From Luteibacter rhizovicinus DSM 16549 (GTDB lineage Bacteria > Pseudomonadota > Gammaproteobacteria > Xanthomonadales > Rhodanobacteraceae): a stretch of DNA of 64,000 nucleotides. Below the pieces are notes generated by a model. The model saw only the letters and a program-made list of their open reading frames with translations, did no database searches and had not been told where the DNA came from. Shown here in pieces: positions 1 through 7,445 of this stretch (position 1 is the stretch's first letter; each line of letters begins with the position of its first letter). The stretch is from NCBI RefSeq assembly GCF_001887595.1, contig NZ_CP017480.1:3562001-3626000 (forward strand). The letters run 5' to 3'. The position numbers and the translations under genes are program-made.

Positions 1-450
1 ATCGACGCCGCCCTCGACGGCGAGCGTCCCGTGTTCCTCACCGTGATGCACGGTGCGCTGATCTTCGCCGGCCAGCTCGCCTTCGCCATCCGCACCGACC
101 TCGAGTTCGACTACGTGCACGCGACCCGCTATCGCGGCCAGACCAGCGGTAGCGACCTGCACTGGCTGCGTCGCCCGGAAGTTCCGCTGAAGGACCGGAC
201 GGTGGTCCTCGTCGACGACATCCTCGATGAAGGCCACACCCTGAAGGCCGTGCGCGATGCCTGCCAGGAGATGGGCGCGAAGCGCGTTCTTCTCGCCGTG
301 CTCTGCACCAAGCAGCACGATCGCCGCGCCCACGGTATCGAAGCCGACTTCAACGGTGTCGACCTGCCGGACCGCTACGTGTTCGGCTATGGCATGGATT
401 ATCACGAGCAGGCCCGAAACCTGCCGGCCATCTACGCGCTGAAGGACTGA
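1..450 (+). CDS. hpt: Hypoxanthine-guanine phosphoribosyltransferase, 5' end outside window
   Basis: Transfers phosphoribose from PRPP to hypoxanthine or guanine, giving IMP or GMP in cytoplasmic purine salvage. The reading frame is open from base 1, so the N-terminus is missing; about 149 residues remain of a usual 175-185. The PRPP-binding motif VVLVDDILDEGHTL is intact, and the family end containing the YVFGYGMDY stretch follows. The next gene, a methylthioinosine phosphorylase that releases hypoxanthine, starts 4 bases after the stop, and its ribosome site lies inside this gene. The two steps therefore look cotranscribed. Family assignment is firm; exact base preference cannot be read. 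Confidence 0.93.
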   Translation: MDAALDGERPVFLTVMHGALIFAGQLAFAIRTDLEFDYVHATRYRGQTSGSDLHWLRRPEVPLKDRTVVLVDDILDEGHTLKAVRDACQEMGAKRVLLAVLCTKQHDRRAHGIEADFNGVDLPDRYVFGYGMDYHEQARNLPAIYALKD

Positions 451-454
451 GGCC

Positions 455-1201
455 ATGTCGATCGATCTGGCTGTCATCGGTGGCAGCGGCCTCTATCAGT
501 TCGAAGGACTCGAAAATGCCGAGCGGCATGCGGTGGAAACGCCGTTCGGTCCGGCCTCGGGTGATGTCGTCACGGGCGACTTCCGCGGCAAGCGCCTGGC
601 TTTCCTGGCGCGTCACGGCGAGAGCCACACGGTGCCGCCGCATCGGGTCAATTACCGGGCCAACCTCTGGGCGCTGCACTCGCTTGGCGCCCGTCGCATC
701 GTCGCGGTCAATGCGGTCGGTGGCATTCGTGACGACATGGGGCCGCGCGCCCTCGTCGTGCCGGACCAGATCATCGACTACACGCATGGTCGGTACACCA
801 GCTTCAATGACGTCGAAGGGGCGGAAGTTCGCCATATCGATTTCAGCGAGCCCTATACCGAGAGCCTGCGCCAGGCGATTCTCGCCGCGGCCCGGGCCGA
901 AGGCTTGCCGATCATCGACGGCGGATGCCATGGGATCACCCAGGGACCACGCCTGGAGACGCGTGCCGAAATTGCGCGGATGAAGCGCGACGGCTGCGAC
1001 CTGGTCGGGATGACCGGTATGCCCGAGGCGGTGCTGGCACGCGAACTGGACCTCGAGTTCGCCTGTCTTGCCCTGGTTGCCAATTACGCCGCGGGTGCGG
1101 GCGACGAGGCCGAAATAAGCATCGAGGAGATCTTTGCGCACCTCGCCGCTGCCACGGCCAACGTCCCGCCGATCCTCGGCCGTCTGCTTGCCGGAGCCTG
1201 A
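455..1201 (+). CDS. S-methyl-5'-thioinosine phosphorylase (MTAP/PNP family)
   Basis: A 248-residue nucleoside phosphorylase of the MTAP branch. It starts with the phosphate-binding IGGSGLY motif, and has the ARHGESHTVPPHRVNYRAN block and the GMTGMPEAVLAREL block near residue 185. In Pseudomonas and Xanthomonadales this subfamily cleaves methylthioinosine (deaminated methylthioadenosine, a by-product of polyamine and quorum-signal synthesis) to hypoxanthine and methylthioribose-1-phosphate. The adjacent hpt gene, which would capture the hypoxanthine, supports this over a methylthioadenosine phosphorylase. The ATG is preceded by AAGGA at 442-446. The substrate choice is inferred from the family and context. 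Confidence 0.9.
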   Translation: MSIDLAVIGGSGLYQFEGLENAERHAVETPFGPASGDVVTGDFRGKRLAFLARHGESHTVPPHRVNYRANLWALHSLGARRIVAVNAVGGIRDDMGPRALVVPDQIIDYTHGRYTSFNDVEGAEVRHIDFSEPYTESLRQAILAAARAEGLPIIDGGCHGITQGPRLETRAEIARMKRDGCDLVGMTGMPEAVLARELDLEFACLALVANYAAGAGDEAEISIEEIFAHLAAATANVPPILGRLLAGA

Positions 1202-1354
1202 TCTTCGGCGATCGACCGGGAAATTGTCGTAGTTGCGCTTTGCCTTCACATATGTCGATACTTCGCCTGCGCCGCGGGGGCAGGCACAGGGGATCCATGG
1301 GGAACGCCTCGCCAACGCAGGGGCGCTTCCAATTCCATGTCCAGAGGTTTCCGC

Positions 1355-1561
1355 ATGCGTTTCGGTACGGTCAAGTGGTTCAACGACGCCAAGGGTTTCG
1401 GTTTCATCGCGCCTGAGGACGGTGGGGAGGACGTGTTCGTCCACTTTTCTGCGATCAACTCCAAGGGCTTTCGCAGCCTGCAGGAAGGCCAGCGCGTAAA
1501 ATTCGAAGTTACGACGGGCCCGAAGGGCGCGCAGGCTTCGGGCGTCGAAATCGCGGCCTAA
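1355..1561 (+). CDS. Cold-shock domain protein (CspA family)
   Basis: A 68-residue single cold-shock domain that binds single-stranded RNA/DNA and acts as an RNA chaperone. RNP1 (KGFGFI) and RNP2 (VFVHFSAI) are both intact. The ATG at 1355 is chosen over an in-frame ATG at 1337 because AGAGG lies 7 bases upstream and the protein then begins MRFGTVKWF as usual for the family. About 150 bases without a gene precede it, as is common for csp genes with long leaders. It ends at a strong hairpin terminator shared with the convergent MFS gene. Confidence 0.95.
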   Translation: MRFGTVKWFNDAKGFGFIAPEDGGEDVFVHFSAINSKGFRSLQEGQRVKFEVTTGPKGAQASGVEIAA

Positions 1562-1583
1562 CCGTCGCGACAGTGTTGCCTCG

Positions 1584-1613
1584 AAAAACCCCGCATGCGA
1601 ATGCGGGGTTTTT
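1584..1613. terminator. Bidirectional Rho-independent terminator
   Basis: Perfect 13-base inverted repeat: AAAAACCCCGCAT, loop GCGA, ATGCGGGGTTTTT. The flanking A and T tracts let it end both the cold-shock gene (plus strand) and the convergent MFS transporter (minus strand). Confidence 0.93.
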
Positions 1614-1630
1614 TTCGCTCGCCAGCTCTT

Positions 1631-2866
1631 CTATGGCGACTTGGAAGGCGTCGCATGAACTGACCGGGTCATGGCATAGATAGCCACGCCGGCGGCAGCG
1701 ACCCCGGAAGCTGCGCCTACGGCGAGGCCCCAGCGAGGACCTAGATGATCGGCCACCCAGCCGACGATCGGGGCGCCGATCGGTGTTCCGCCCAGAGCGA
1801 CGCCGACGCGCAAAGCCATGACGCGTCCGCGCATGGCGGGCTCGGTGGAGAGCTGCATGAGGCTGTTGGTCGTGTTGGTCAGGGTCAGGGCGGCGACGCC
1901 GATGAGCACCAGCGCGGCGGCGAAGAGCCAGTAGGTGGGGGCGAGAGCGGCCAGTGCGCAGCCGAGTCCGAAGACACCGGACCCGACAAGCAGGGAGGCA
2001 AAGCGCGGCCGGCCACGGCCGGCGGCGAGGAGGGCGCCGGACAGGGTGCCGATGGCCATGATCGATGACAGCAGGCCGTAGCCGCGTGCGTCGGTATGGA
2101 ACACGCCGACGGCCATGGTCGAGATGAAGATCGGGAAATTCAGGCCGAAGGTGCCGATCAGGAAGAGCATGACCAGGATCGCCTTGAGGTCGGGTCGGGA
2201 CCACACATAGTGCAGGCCGCCCATGAGGCTGCCTTTGGTCCGATGGGCTCGCGCCCTGCCTTGATGACCGTTGAGGCGGAGCAGGAAAAGCGAACCCAGC
2301 ACAGCGACGAAGCTGGCCCCGTTGAACAGGAACGCCCAGCCCATGCCGACCGATGCGATGACCAATCCAGCGACCGCCGGTCCGATCATTCGCGCCGCGT
2401 TGAACGAGGTCGAGTTGAGTGCGACAGCATTATGCAGGTCGGCGTCGCCCACCAGTTCCGCCACGAAGGTCTGGCGCACGGGAGCATCGAACGCTGCCGC
2501 GCAGCCGAACAGGAAGGCGAAGATATAGACGTGCCACAACTGGACGAGTCCGCTGACGGTCAGCAGGCCGAGCGTCAGCGCGAGGGCCGCCATGGTGGCC
2601 TGCGTCGCCATCAACAGCTTCCGCTGGTCGTAGTGGTCGGCAGCGAACCCGGTCCACGGCAACAACAGCAGCTGTGGCCCGAACTGCAGCGCCATGACCG
2701 TTCCCACCGCGGATGCGCTGTGATGGGTGAGACGGGTCAGCACCAGCCAGTCCTGCGCCGTGCGCTGCATCCACGTACCGATGTTCGAGACCACGGCGCC
2801 GGCGGCCCAGATGCGGTAGTTGGGGTGCCTCAGCGATCGGAACATGCCTGTCGCAGGCGGAGTCAC
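1631..2866 (-). CDS. MFS transporter (MFS_3/EntS-like exporter)
   Basis: About 411 residues with 10-12 hydrophobic segments, opening MFRSLRHPNYRIWAAGA with the WMQRTAQDWLV stretch, typical of the MFS_3 group of multidrug or siderophore exporters. The GTG start at 2866 overlaps the upstream stop as GTGA, indicating translational coupling; an ATG at 2845 is the alternative. It is last in a minus-strand run marR - small membrane protein - MFS, so export is probably repressed by the MarR protein until a ligand binds. The substrate is unknown. Confidence 0.85.
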   Translation of the reverse strand: MTPPATGMFRSLRHPNYRIWAAGAVVSNIGTWMQRTAQDWLVLTRLTHHSASAVGTVMALQFGPQLLLLPWTGFAADHYDQRKLLMATQATMAALALTLGLLTVSGLVQLWHVYIFAFLFGCAAAFDAPVRQTFVAELVGDADLHNAVALNSTSFNAARMIGPAVAGLVIASVGMGWAFLFNGASFVAVLGSLFLLRLNGHQGRARAHRTKGSLMGGLHYVWSRPDLKAILVMLFLIGTFGLNFPIFISTMAVGVFHTDARGYGLLSSIMAIGTLSGALLAAGRGRPRFASLLVGSGVFGLGCALAALAPTYWLFAAALVLIGVAALTLTNTTNSLMQLSTEPAMRGRVMALRVGVALGGTPIGAPIVGWVADHLGPRWGLAVGAASGVAAAGVAIYAMTRSVHATPSKSP

Positions 2867-3189
2867 GATCGGTCCGGCGTGTTTCCACCATGGAAGCGAC
2901 CGAAGTGCCGGGCGGCAAACAGTGCGATCGCAAGCACGCCGAGGCCGAGCGCGATGACCTCGCCCATGTCCTTTCCGTCGAAAGCGGCGACGCGGCAAAC
3001 GAGCAGGTAGCCCATCACGAGGTTGAAGAAGCCCCAGAGAACATTCACGGTCGATGAGGACAGTCCCTGACCCGGTGGCTTTGCGAACGGCGTCTGGAAG
3101 GGGCGGCCCATCACGCCGCTGACGAAGTGCGGTACGGCGTTGCCAAGCAAGGCACCGCCGAAGAAGCAGGAGAGCAAGGGGATGGCCAT
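2863..3189 (-). CDS. Small integral membrane protein of unknown function
   Basis: 108 residues beginning MAIPLLSCFFGGALLGNAVP, with three to four hydrophobic stretches. The ATG at 3189 is preceded by AGGAA at a suitable distance; a TTG at 3222 overlapping the marR stop is the other candidate. Its stop overlaps the GTG of the MFS gene by 4 bases, so it is made together with the transporter. I do not recognise a named family. It may assist the exporter or modify the membrane, but nothing in the sequence shows which. Confidence 0.75.
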   Translation of the reverse strand: MAIPLLSCFFGGALLGNAVPHFVSGVMGRPFQTPFAKPPGQGLSSSTVNVLWGFFNLVMGYLLVCRVAAFDGKDMGEVIALGLGVLAIALFAARHFGRFHGGNTPDRS

Positions 3190-3218
3190 ATCAGTTCCTG
3201 GGAGGGGCCGCGAGGGCC

Positions 3219-3671
3219 TCAAAAGTCGGTGAGTCGTTGCAACAGACGGACGGCAGCCGCGAGCTCGCGTTGTTCGGCGGGCGACAGTTGGGTCTGAAGG
3301 GCACGGACCAGCCAGTCTTCTTTGGCGGCCCGGCTTGCCTTGAGGGTCTTGCGAAAAGTGGGTGTGAGGTCGACGAGGGTTTGTCGTCCGTCGGTGGGGT
3401 CGGGCTTGCCGGTGATGGCTTTCATGGCTTCGAGCCCCGCCACCGTCATGCGCATCGATTGCGGGCGCACCCCCTCCGCACGCGCCAGCGCCGACACGGT
3501 GGCCGGCCCGTCACGGTCGAGGCGAAGCAGGACAGACTTCTGCGACGACGTGAAATCGCCGGGATGGGATTGCTCCCGCAGCCGCCGCACCAGTTTGCCG
3601 CCGGAGATGCGTAGTTCGGCCGCCAGCGACGCCAGCGAGGGGGTGTCGGACGGAGGGGATGAGCTTGCCAT
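3219..3671 (-). CDS. MarR-family transcriptional regulator
   Basis: 150 residues with a winged helix-turn-helix over roughly residues 35-105 (SSQKSVLLRLDRDGPATVSA, then the recognition helix RPQSMRMTVAGLE and a DPTDGR wing). It is first in an operon with a small membrane protein and an MFS exporter. Immediately upstream of the ATG lie two overlapping 15-base palindromes that fit a MarR dimer. Autorepression with relief by a toxic small molecule is the usual arrangement and is inferred here. Confidence 0.88.
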   Translation of the reverse strand: MASSSPPSDTPSLASLAAELRISGGKLVRRLREQSHPGDFTSSQKSVLLRLDRDGPATVSALARAEGVRPQSMRMTVAGLEAMKAITGKPDPTDGRQTLVDLTPTFRKTLKASRAAKEDWLVRALQTQLSPAEQRELAAAVRLLQRLTDF

Positions 3672-3690
3672 GGGCGGACCTTATCATGAA

Positions 3691-3718
3691 TACAGAAAAA
3701 CTGTACAGGTAAACTGTA
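3691..3718. promoter_or_regulatory. Two overlapping palindromic operators upstream of marR
   Basis: TACAG-AAAAA-CTGTA at 3691-3705 and TACAG-GTAAA-CTGTA at 3704-3718 share two bases and are centred 13 bases apart. They lie 20-47 bases before the marR start. TATAAT at 3721-3726 abuts the second site on the plus strand, so the site may also affect rightward transcription toward the prepilin genes. Confidence 0.72.
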
Positions 3719-3883
3719 TATATAATCCAGGCCCGTCCGTGGCCGTGGAAGCTATCCGTGGGCGGCAGGCTGCTGGCTTACGTGCGGTCTGGCGCTTGGC
3801 GCTCATGAGGCCTGCATCTGGCCTGACGAAGGCTGGTGAAAGGCCGGGCATCAAGCCATGCGTCGCCGCGCGAACGTGGACCC

Positions 3884-4294
3884 ATGCATAGCCGCGGCTC
3901 ATCACTGGTGGAATCCCTCGTTGCCATGTCGGTCTTCGCGATCGGCAGCGCGGCGACGGGAGCGTGGTTGGTGCAGGCACTGGCTACCGATGCGCGGGTG
4001 TCCCGATGGCTGGCCGCGGAAGCGACGGCCAACGACCTGAAGGCGCGTATGCGGGTCAATGCGGATGGCGTGACCGCGGGCGGCTACACGCTCTCGTCGG
4101 AGGCAGCAGCGTGCGTACGCGGATGCGACCCGGTCGCCCTGGCCGGCGATGACATGCGGCGGTTCCACGACGCCTTGTCGAAACAGCTCGGACCGGGCGC
4201 GGATGGCGATGTTCACTGCGAAGCGGGTGCCGCGTGTGTCATCCGGATTCGCTGGCAGGGGCAGGAGCTGCTGGCGTGGCCTGTCAAACCGTGA
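3884..4294 (+). CDS. pilV: PilV-like type IV prepilin (minor pilin)
   Basis: 136 residues. A short basic leader MHSRG precedes SSLVESLVAMSVFA, the class III prepilin cleavage site (after Gly, with Glu at +5) followed by the hydrophobic assembly helix. The GSSLVE form is typical of PilV, a minor pilin that primes type IV pilus assembly. The C-terminal part contains four cysteines and a WQGQELLAW stretch. The ATG at 3884 gives the normal short leader; longer readings do not. The next gene overlaps by GTGA. No pilE or pilY1 is nearby. Confidence 0.8.
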   Translation: MHSRGSSLVESLVAMSVFAIGSAATGAWLVQALATDARVSRWLAAEATANDLKARMRVNADGVTAGGYTLSSEAAACVRGCDPVALAGDDMRRFHDALSKQLGPGADGDVHCEAGAACVIRIRWQGQELLAWPVKP

Positions 4295-4806
4295 GGGGCG
4301 ATGGCTTCAGTCTGGTCGAGTTGATGGTGGGTCTCGCCGTGGCGTCGATCGTCGCAGCGGCCGCCACGGTGTCGCTCGTGGCGGCAGGGAGTGCTGCGAG
4401 GCGACATCTCGTCATGAGCCGCGACGAGGACAGGGCTCGGTTGGCTCTCGCCGCCATCGTGCGCGACCTGGAAGCGGCGGCGGCATGGCACATGTGCACC
4501 GAGGCGAGGGACTGTCCGCAAAAGACGATGGCGAGGGAATACAACACGCCCGTCTTGCTGGCCGGTTCGATAGGTTGGCTGGTGGCAGATGAACTCAGAC
4601 GCTGTGACACGGCATGCCAGACATACGTGCAAGGCGTCATCCACCTCGAGGTCGTCGCCGACCTGCCCGACACCGACGGTCTCGTCGAGCGCCAACCCTT
4701 TCAGCAGAGGCATGGGGCCGGCGCACGTGCGATCGAGATCACGCTGACGATGCGCGATGGCAGGCACTACAGCCGCGTCGTATCGCGGCCGGAGAAAACA
4801 TCGTGA
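4291..4806 (+). CDS. pilW: PilW-like type IV prepilin
   Basis: 171 residues, begun at GTG 4291, which overlaps the PilV stop and yields the leader MRGDG just before FSLVELMVGLAVASIVAAA. This is the classical prepilin peptidase site and N-terminal helix. Length and position between PilV-like and PilX-like genes favour PilW, though PilW proteins are often longer (over 250 residues), so the pilin head is small. Its stop overlaps the next GTG as GTGA. Confidence 0.75.
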   Translation: MRGDGFSLVELMVGLAVASIVAAAATVSLVAAGSAARRHLVMSRDEDRARLALAAIVRDLEAAAAWHMCTEARDCPQKTMAREYNTPVLLAGSIGWLVADELRRCDTACQTYVQGVIHLEVVADLPDTDGLVERQPFQQRHGAGARAIEITLTMRDGRHYSRVVSRPEKTS

Positions 4807-5075
4807 GACGGCGACGCCGCTCACGCCGCGGCTCGGTCCTTTTCTTCGTCCTCGCGGTGTTGGCGATGATGACGATCCTGGGCGCCACCTTGTCGCGTTC
4901 CGTCCAGACCCGGGCTCGGGCGGTGCAGCACGGGCGGCGCAGTGGCACGCCACAGGTGCCGCATGCGACCATCGGAGAGGGCGCAAACGGTGCGCCGACG
5001 AACGAGGTTGTCCATGGATCGCAGGCGTTTCCTTCAGGGGGCGACGATCGCTTCCAGTCTGGCGTTGACCACTAA
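4803..5075 (+). CDS. Short PilX-like prepilin, probably truncated
   Basis: 90 residues from GTG 4803 (GTGA overlap with the PilW-like gene). The start MRRRRRSRRGSVLFFVLAVL followed by AMMTILGATLSRSV looks like a PilX N-terminus: basic leader, Gly, hydrophobic helix, but no Glu+5. After about residue 45 the sequence is low in hydrophobic residues and unlike a pilin head. PilX proteins are normally 150-190 residues. The last 62 bases overlap the glycosylasparaginase gene in another frame, so the 3' half may have been lost by a deletion that fused the two loci. It may be non-functional. Confidence 0.55.
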   Translation: MRRRRRSRRGSVLFFVLAVLAMMTILGATLSRSVQTRARAVQHGRRSGTPQVPHATIGEGANGAPTNEVVHGSQAFPSGGDDRFQSGVDH

Positions 5076-6033
5076 GGGTTTCGCCAAGGGTGCATCATCG
5101 ACCGCTTCGGGCGGGATGATTCCGCGCGTCTGTTCGACCTGGGACTTCGGTGTCGCCGCGAACCAGGCGGCCTGGAAAGTCCTGGCGGGTGGCGGCCGCG
5201 CACTGGATGCGGTGGAGCAGGGTGCACGCGTTCCGGAAGCGGATCTGCGCAATCACAGCGTCGGTCGTGCCGGTTATCCCGATCGCGACGGCAAGGTGAC
5301 GCTGGACGCGAGCATCATGGACGAGCATGGCAATTGCGGCGCGGTGGCGGCGATGGAGCACATCGCTCATCCGATCTCCGTGGCGCGCCGGGTCATGGAA
5401 CGCACCCCGCACGTCTTGCTCGCCGGTGACGGCGCCACGCAGTTCGCCATCGAGCAGGGCTTTCCTCGCGAAGCGTTGCTGACTCCCGATTCGGACAAGG
5501 CGTGGCACGAATGGCTGAAGACGGCCAAATACAAGCCGTCGGCCAATAGCGAGGTCAAGACTTATAACGCGGGCCCTGGTGGGACGCCGGGTGACGCGAG
5601 CAACCACGACACCATCGGCATGCTGGCGATCGATGCCAAGGGCAATCTGTCCGGTGCCTGCACGACGAGCGGCATGGCCTGGAAAATCCACGGTCGCGTC
5701 GGTGACAGTCCGATCATCGGTGCAGGACTTTACGTCGACAACGAGATTGGCGGGGCGACCTCGACCGGTGTCGGCGAGGAGGTGATCCGCAACGTGGGCA
5801 GCTTCCTGGTCGTCGAGCTCATGCGTCAGGGGCGTTCACCGGAGGACGCCTGCCGCGAGGCCGTCGAACGTATTCTCCGGCGCAAGCCGGAGGCTAAGGA
5901 CCTCCAGGTCGGCTTCCTTGCCATGGACAAGAAAGGCAACGTCGGTGCGTGGGCGATCCAGTCCGGCTTCTCGTACGCCGTGTGCGATGCGAAGAAGCAG
6001 GACACCCTGATTCCCGGCAAGAGCACGTATTGA
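5014..6033 (+). CDS. aspG: N4-(beta-N-acetylglucosaminyl)-L-asparaginase (glycosylasparaginase)
   Basis: 339 residues of the Ntn-hydrolase glycosylasparaginase family, which cleaves the GlcNAc-Asn bond or hydrolyses isoaspartyl substrates after self-cleavage before a threonine. The N-terminus MDRRRFLQGATIASSLALTT carries a twin-arginine-type signal, so the enzyme is probably exported folded. The autoproteolytic and catalytic Thr is in NHDTIGM (about residue 200). The downstream KIHGRVGDSPIIGAG and TSTGVGE blocks match the substrate-binding region. The start overlaps the end of the PilX-like gene; cutC follows after 2 bases. Confidence 0.88.
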   Translation: MDRRRFLQGATIASSLALTTKGFAKGASSTASGGMIPRVCSTWDFGVAANQAAWKVLAGGGRALDAVEQGARVPEADLRNHSVGRAGYPDRDGKVTLDASIMDEHGNCGAVAAMEHIAHPISVARRVMERTPHVLLAGDGATQFAIEQGFPREALLTPDSDKAWHEWLKTAKYKPSANSEVKTYNAGPGGTPGDASNHDTIGMLAIDAKGNLSGACTTSGMAWKIHGRVGDSPIIGAGLYVDNEIGGATSTGVGEEVIRNVGSFLVVELMRQGRSPEDACREAVERILRRKPEAKDLQVGFLAMDKKGNVGAWAIQSGFSYAVCDAKKQDTLIPGKSTY

Positions 6034-6035
6034 TC

Positions 6036-6755
6036 ATGGCCTTGCTGGAAGTCGCTGCGAACTCGATCGCGTCCGCGTTTGCCGCGCAGGCGGGCGGGGC
6101 GGGCCGTGTCGAACTGTGTGCAAGCCTGGACGAGGGTGGCGTGACGCCGTCGCATGGGACGATCGCGCTGGCCCGCGAGGGACTGGATATCCCGCTCTAC
6201 GTCCTCGTACGACCGCGGTCGGGAAACTTCCTCTACGAGAACGCTGAAATCGAAGCGATGCTCGACGACATCGCGCACTGCGCCGATCTTGGCTGCGACG
6301 GGGTCGTCGTCGGCGCGCTCACCGCCGAAGGCGAGGTCGATGCGGAAGCCTGCCAGCTCTTCGTGCAGGCGGCCGGCGCCATGGGCGTGACCTTTCATCG
6401 TGCGTTCGATCTGGTATCCGACCGCGTGGCGGCCCTGGAAACGGTGATCGAACTTGGCTTCGAACGTGTGCTCACCTCGGGCGGCATGCCGAGCGCCGTG
6501 GCCGGTGCGTCGTCGATCGCACGCCTGGTGGCGCAGGCGGGTGGTCGCATCGTTGTGATGCCGGGGGCGGGTATCGAGCCTGACAACGTCGCCGCCTTGC
6601 GCAACATGACGCGGGCGCGGGAGTTTCATGCCTCGGCCAAGCGCCGGCTGCCGTCCGGAATGCGGCGTACGCCCTCCGACGACCTCGGCATGGGTGGCGG
6701 CGAGATCCGCACCGATGAAGACACGGTCCGTGCGTTGGTGGCGGCGCTGAGTTGA
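6036..6755 (+). CDS. cutC: CutC family protein
   Basis: 239 residues with a TIM-barrel CutC fold: LLEVAANS start, AGRVELCASLDEGGVTPSHG block, VLVRPRSGNF, and the closing FHASAKRR. CutC was named for copper homeostasis but the copper role is disputed and its substrate is not settled. The ATG at 6036 lies 2 bases after the aspG stop. It is convergent with the DNA repair operon, with a single REP-like palindrome between them. Confidence 0.9.
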   Translation: MALLEVAANSIASAFAAQAGGAGRVELCASLDEGGVTPSHGTIALAREGLDIPLYVLVRPRSGNFLYENAEIEAMLDDIAHCADLGCDGVVVGALTAEGEVDAEACQLFVQAAGAMGVTFHRAFDLVSDRVAALETVIELGFERVLTSGGMPSAVAGASSIARLVAQAGGRIVVMPGAGIEPDNVAALRNMTRAREFHASAKRRLPSGMRRTPSDDLGMGGGEIRTDEDTVRALVAALS

Positions 6756-6770
6756 TCCGGGCTCGACCCG

Positions 6771-6794
6771 GTAGGAGCCGATTCATCGACGATG
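6771..6794. repeat. Single REP-like palindrome between convergent genes
   Basis: TAGGAGCCGATTCATCGACG is a one-base variant of the palindrome found in pairs elsewhere in the window. It lies between the cutC and pdeM stops and runs a few bases into the 3' end of pdeM. Confidence 0.7.
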
Positions 6795-7445
6795 CCCTTG
6801 CGAGCCGACAGGAACAAGGCCCGCAGGGGTGACGGCGACGATCTTGCGACCTGGTGCGGCGGCGATCTCGAAGAGCCCGGTGAGCGTACCGAACGCGGGC
6901 AACATGCCGACATCGTGATCGAAGACGAAAGCGGGCAGACGATGCCGTCGCCAGCCGTCGCGGACGACAACGCCTGGATGGACGTGACCCGCCAGCGTGT
7001 ATGCCCCGGCGTGCGGGGACGGATGGTGCGAGAGAACGAAGGGTGCGACGTCGAGCCTGTCCGGCACGACCTCGATGCCCAGCGAACGCACGTCGAAGTG
7101 GCGATCGTGGTTGCCGGCGATCAGCAGCACGTCGAGATGCGGGTGGGAGCGGCGCCATGCCCGCACACGCTCGACCCAGTCGCTGCGTTCCGTGGCCGCG
7201 CCGTGCACGAGGTCGCCGAGCACGACGAGACGTTCCGGGGCGAATTCGCGAATCAGGTCGTCGAGTCGCGCAAGGTCGTCCTCGGTGTCGCCACTGGGCA
7301 CGGCAATCCCGGCGCGACGGAACACCGCGCCCTTGCCGAAGTGCACGTCCGACACGAGCACGGTGCGTCGTGCCGCCCAGTGAATCGCACGCTGCACGTG
7401 CAGCGTCAGGCGCTCGCCGGCGACGATGACGTCGTGGGTCATCAT
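6783..7445 (-). CDS. pdeM: Ligase-associated manganese phosphoesterase/DNA endonuclease PdeM
   Basis: 220 residues with the complete calcineurin-like metal set: DVHFGKG (33-39), GDLVHG, GNHDRH and GHVHP. The homologue MPE from Pseudomonas putida is a Mn-dependent single-strand DNA endonuclease from the same kind of repair cluster. The ATG at 7445 overlaps the helicase stop as ATGA, so it is the last of four coupled genes. The 3' end runs through part of a REP-like palindrome. Confidence 0.88.
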   Translation of the reverse strand: MMTHDVIVAGERLTLHVQRAIHWAARRTVLVSDVHFGKGAVFRRAGIAVPSGDTEDDLARLDDLIREFAPERLVVLGDLVHGAATERSDWVERVRAWRRSHPHLDVLLIAGNHDRHFDVRSLGIEVVPDRLDVAPFVLSHHPSPHAGAYTLAGHVHPGVVVRDGWRRHRLPAFVFDHDVGMLPAFGTLTGLFEIAAAPGRKIVAVTPAGLVPVGSQGHRR

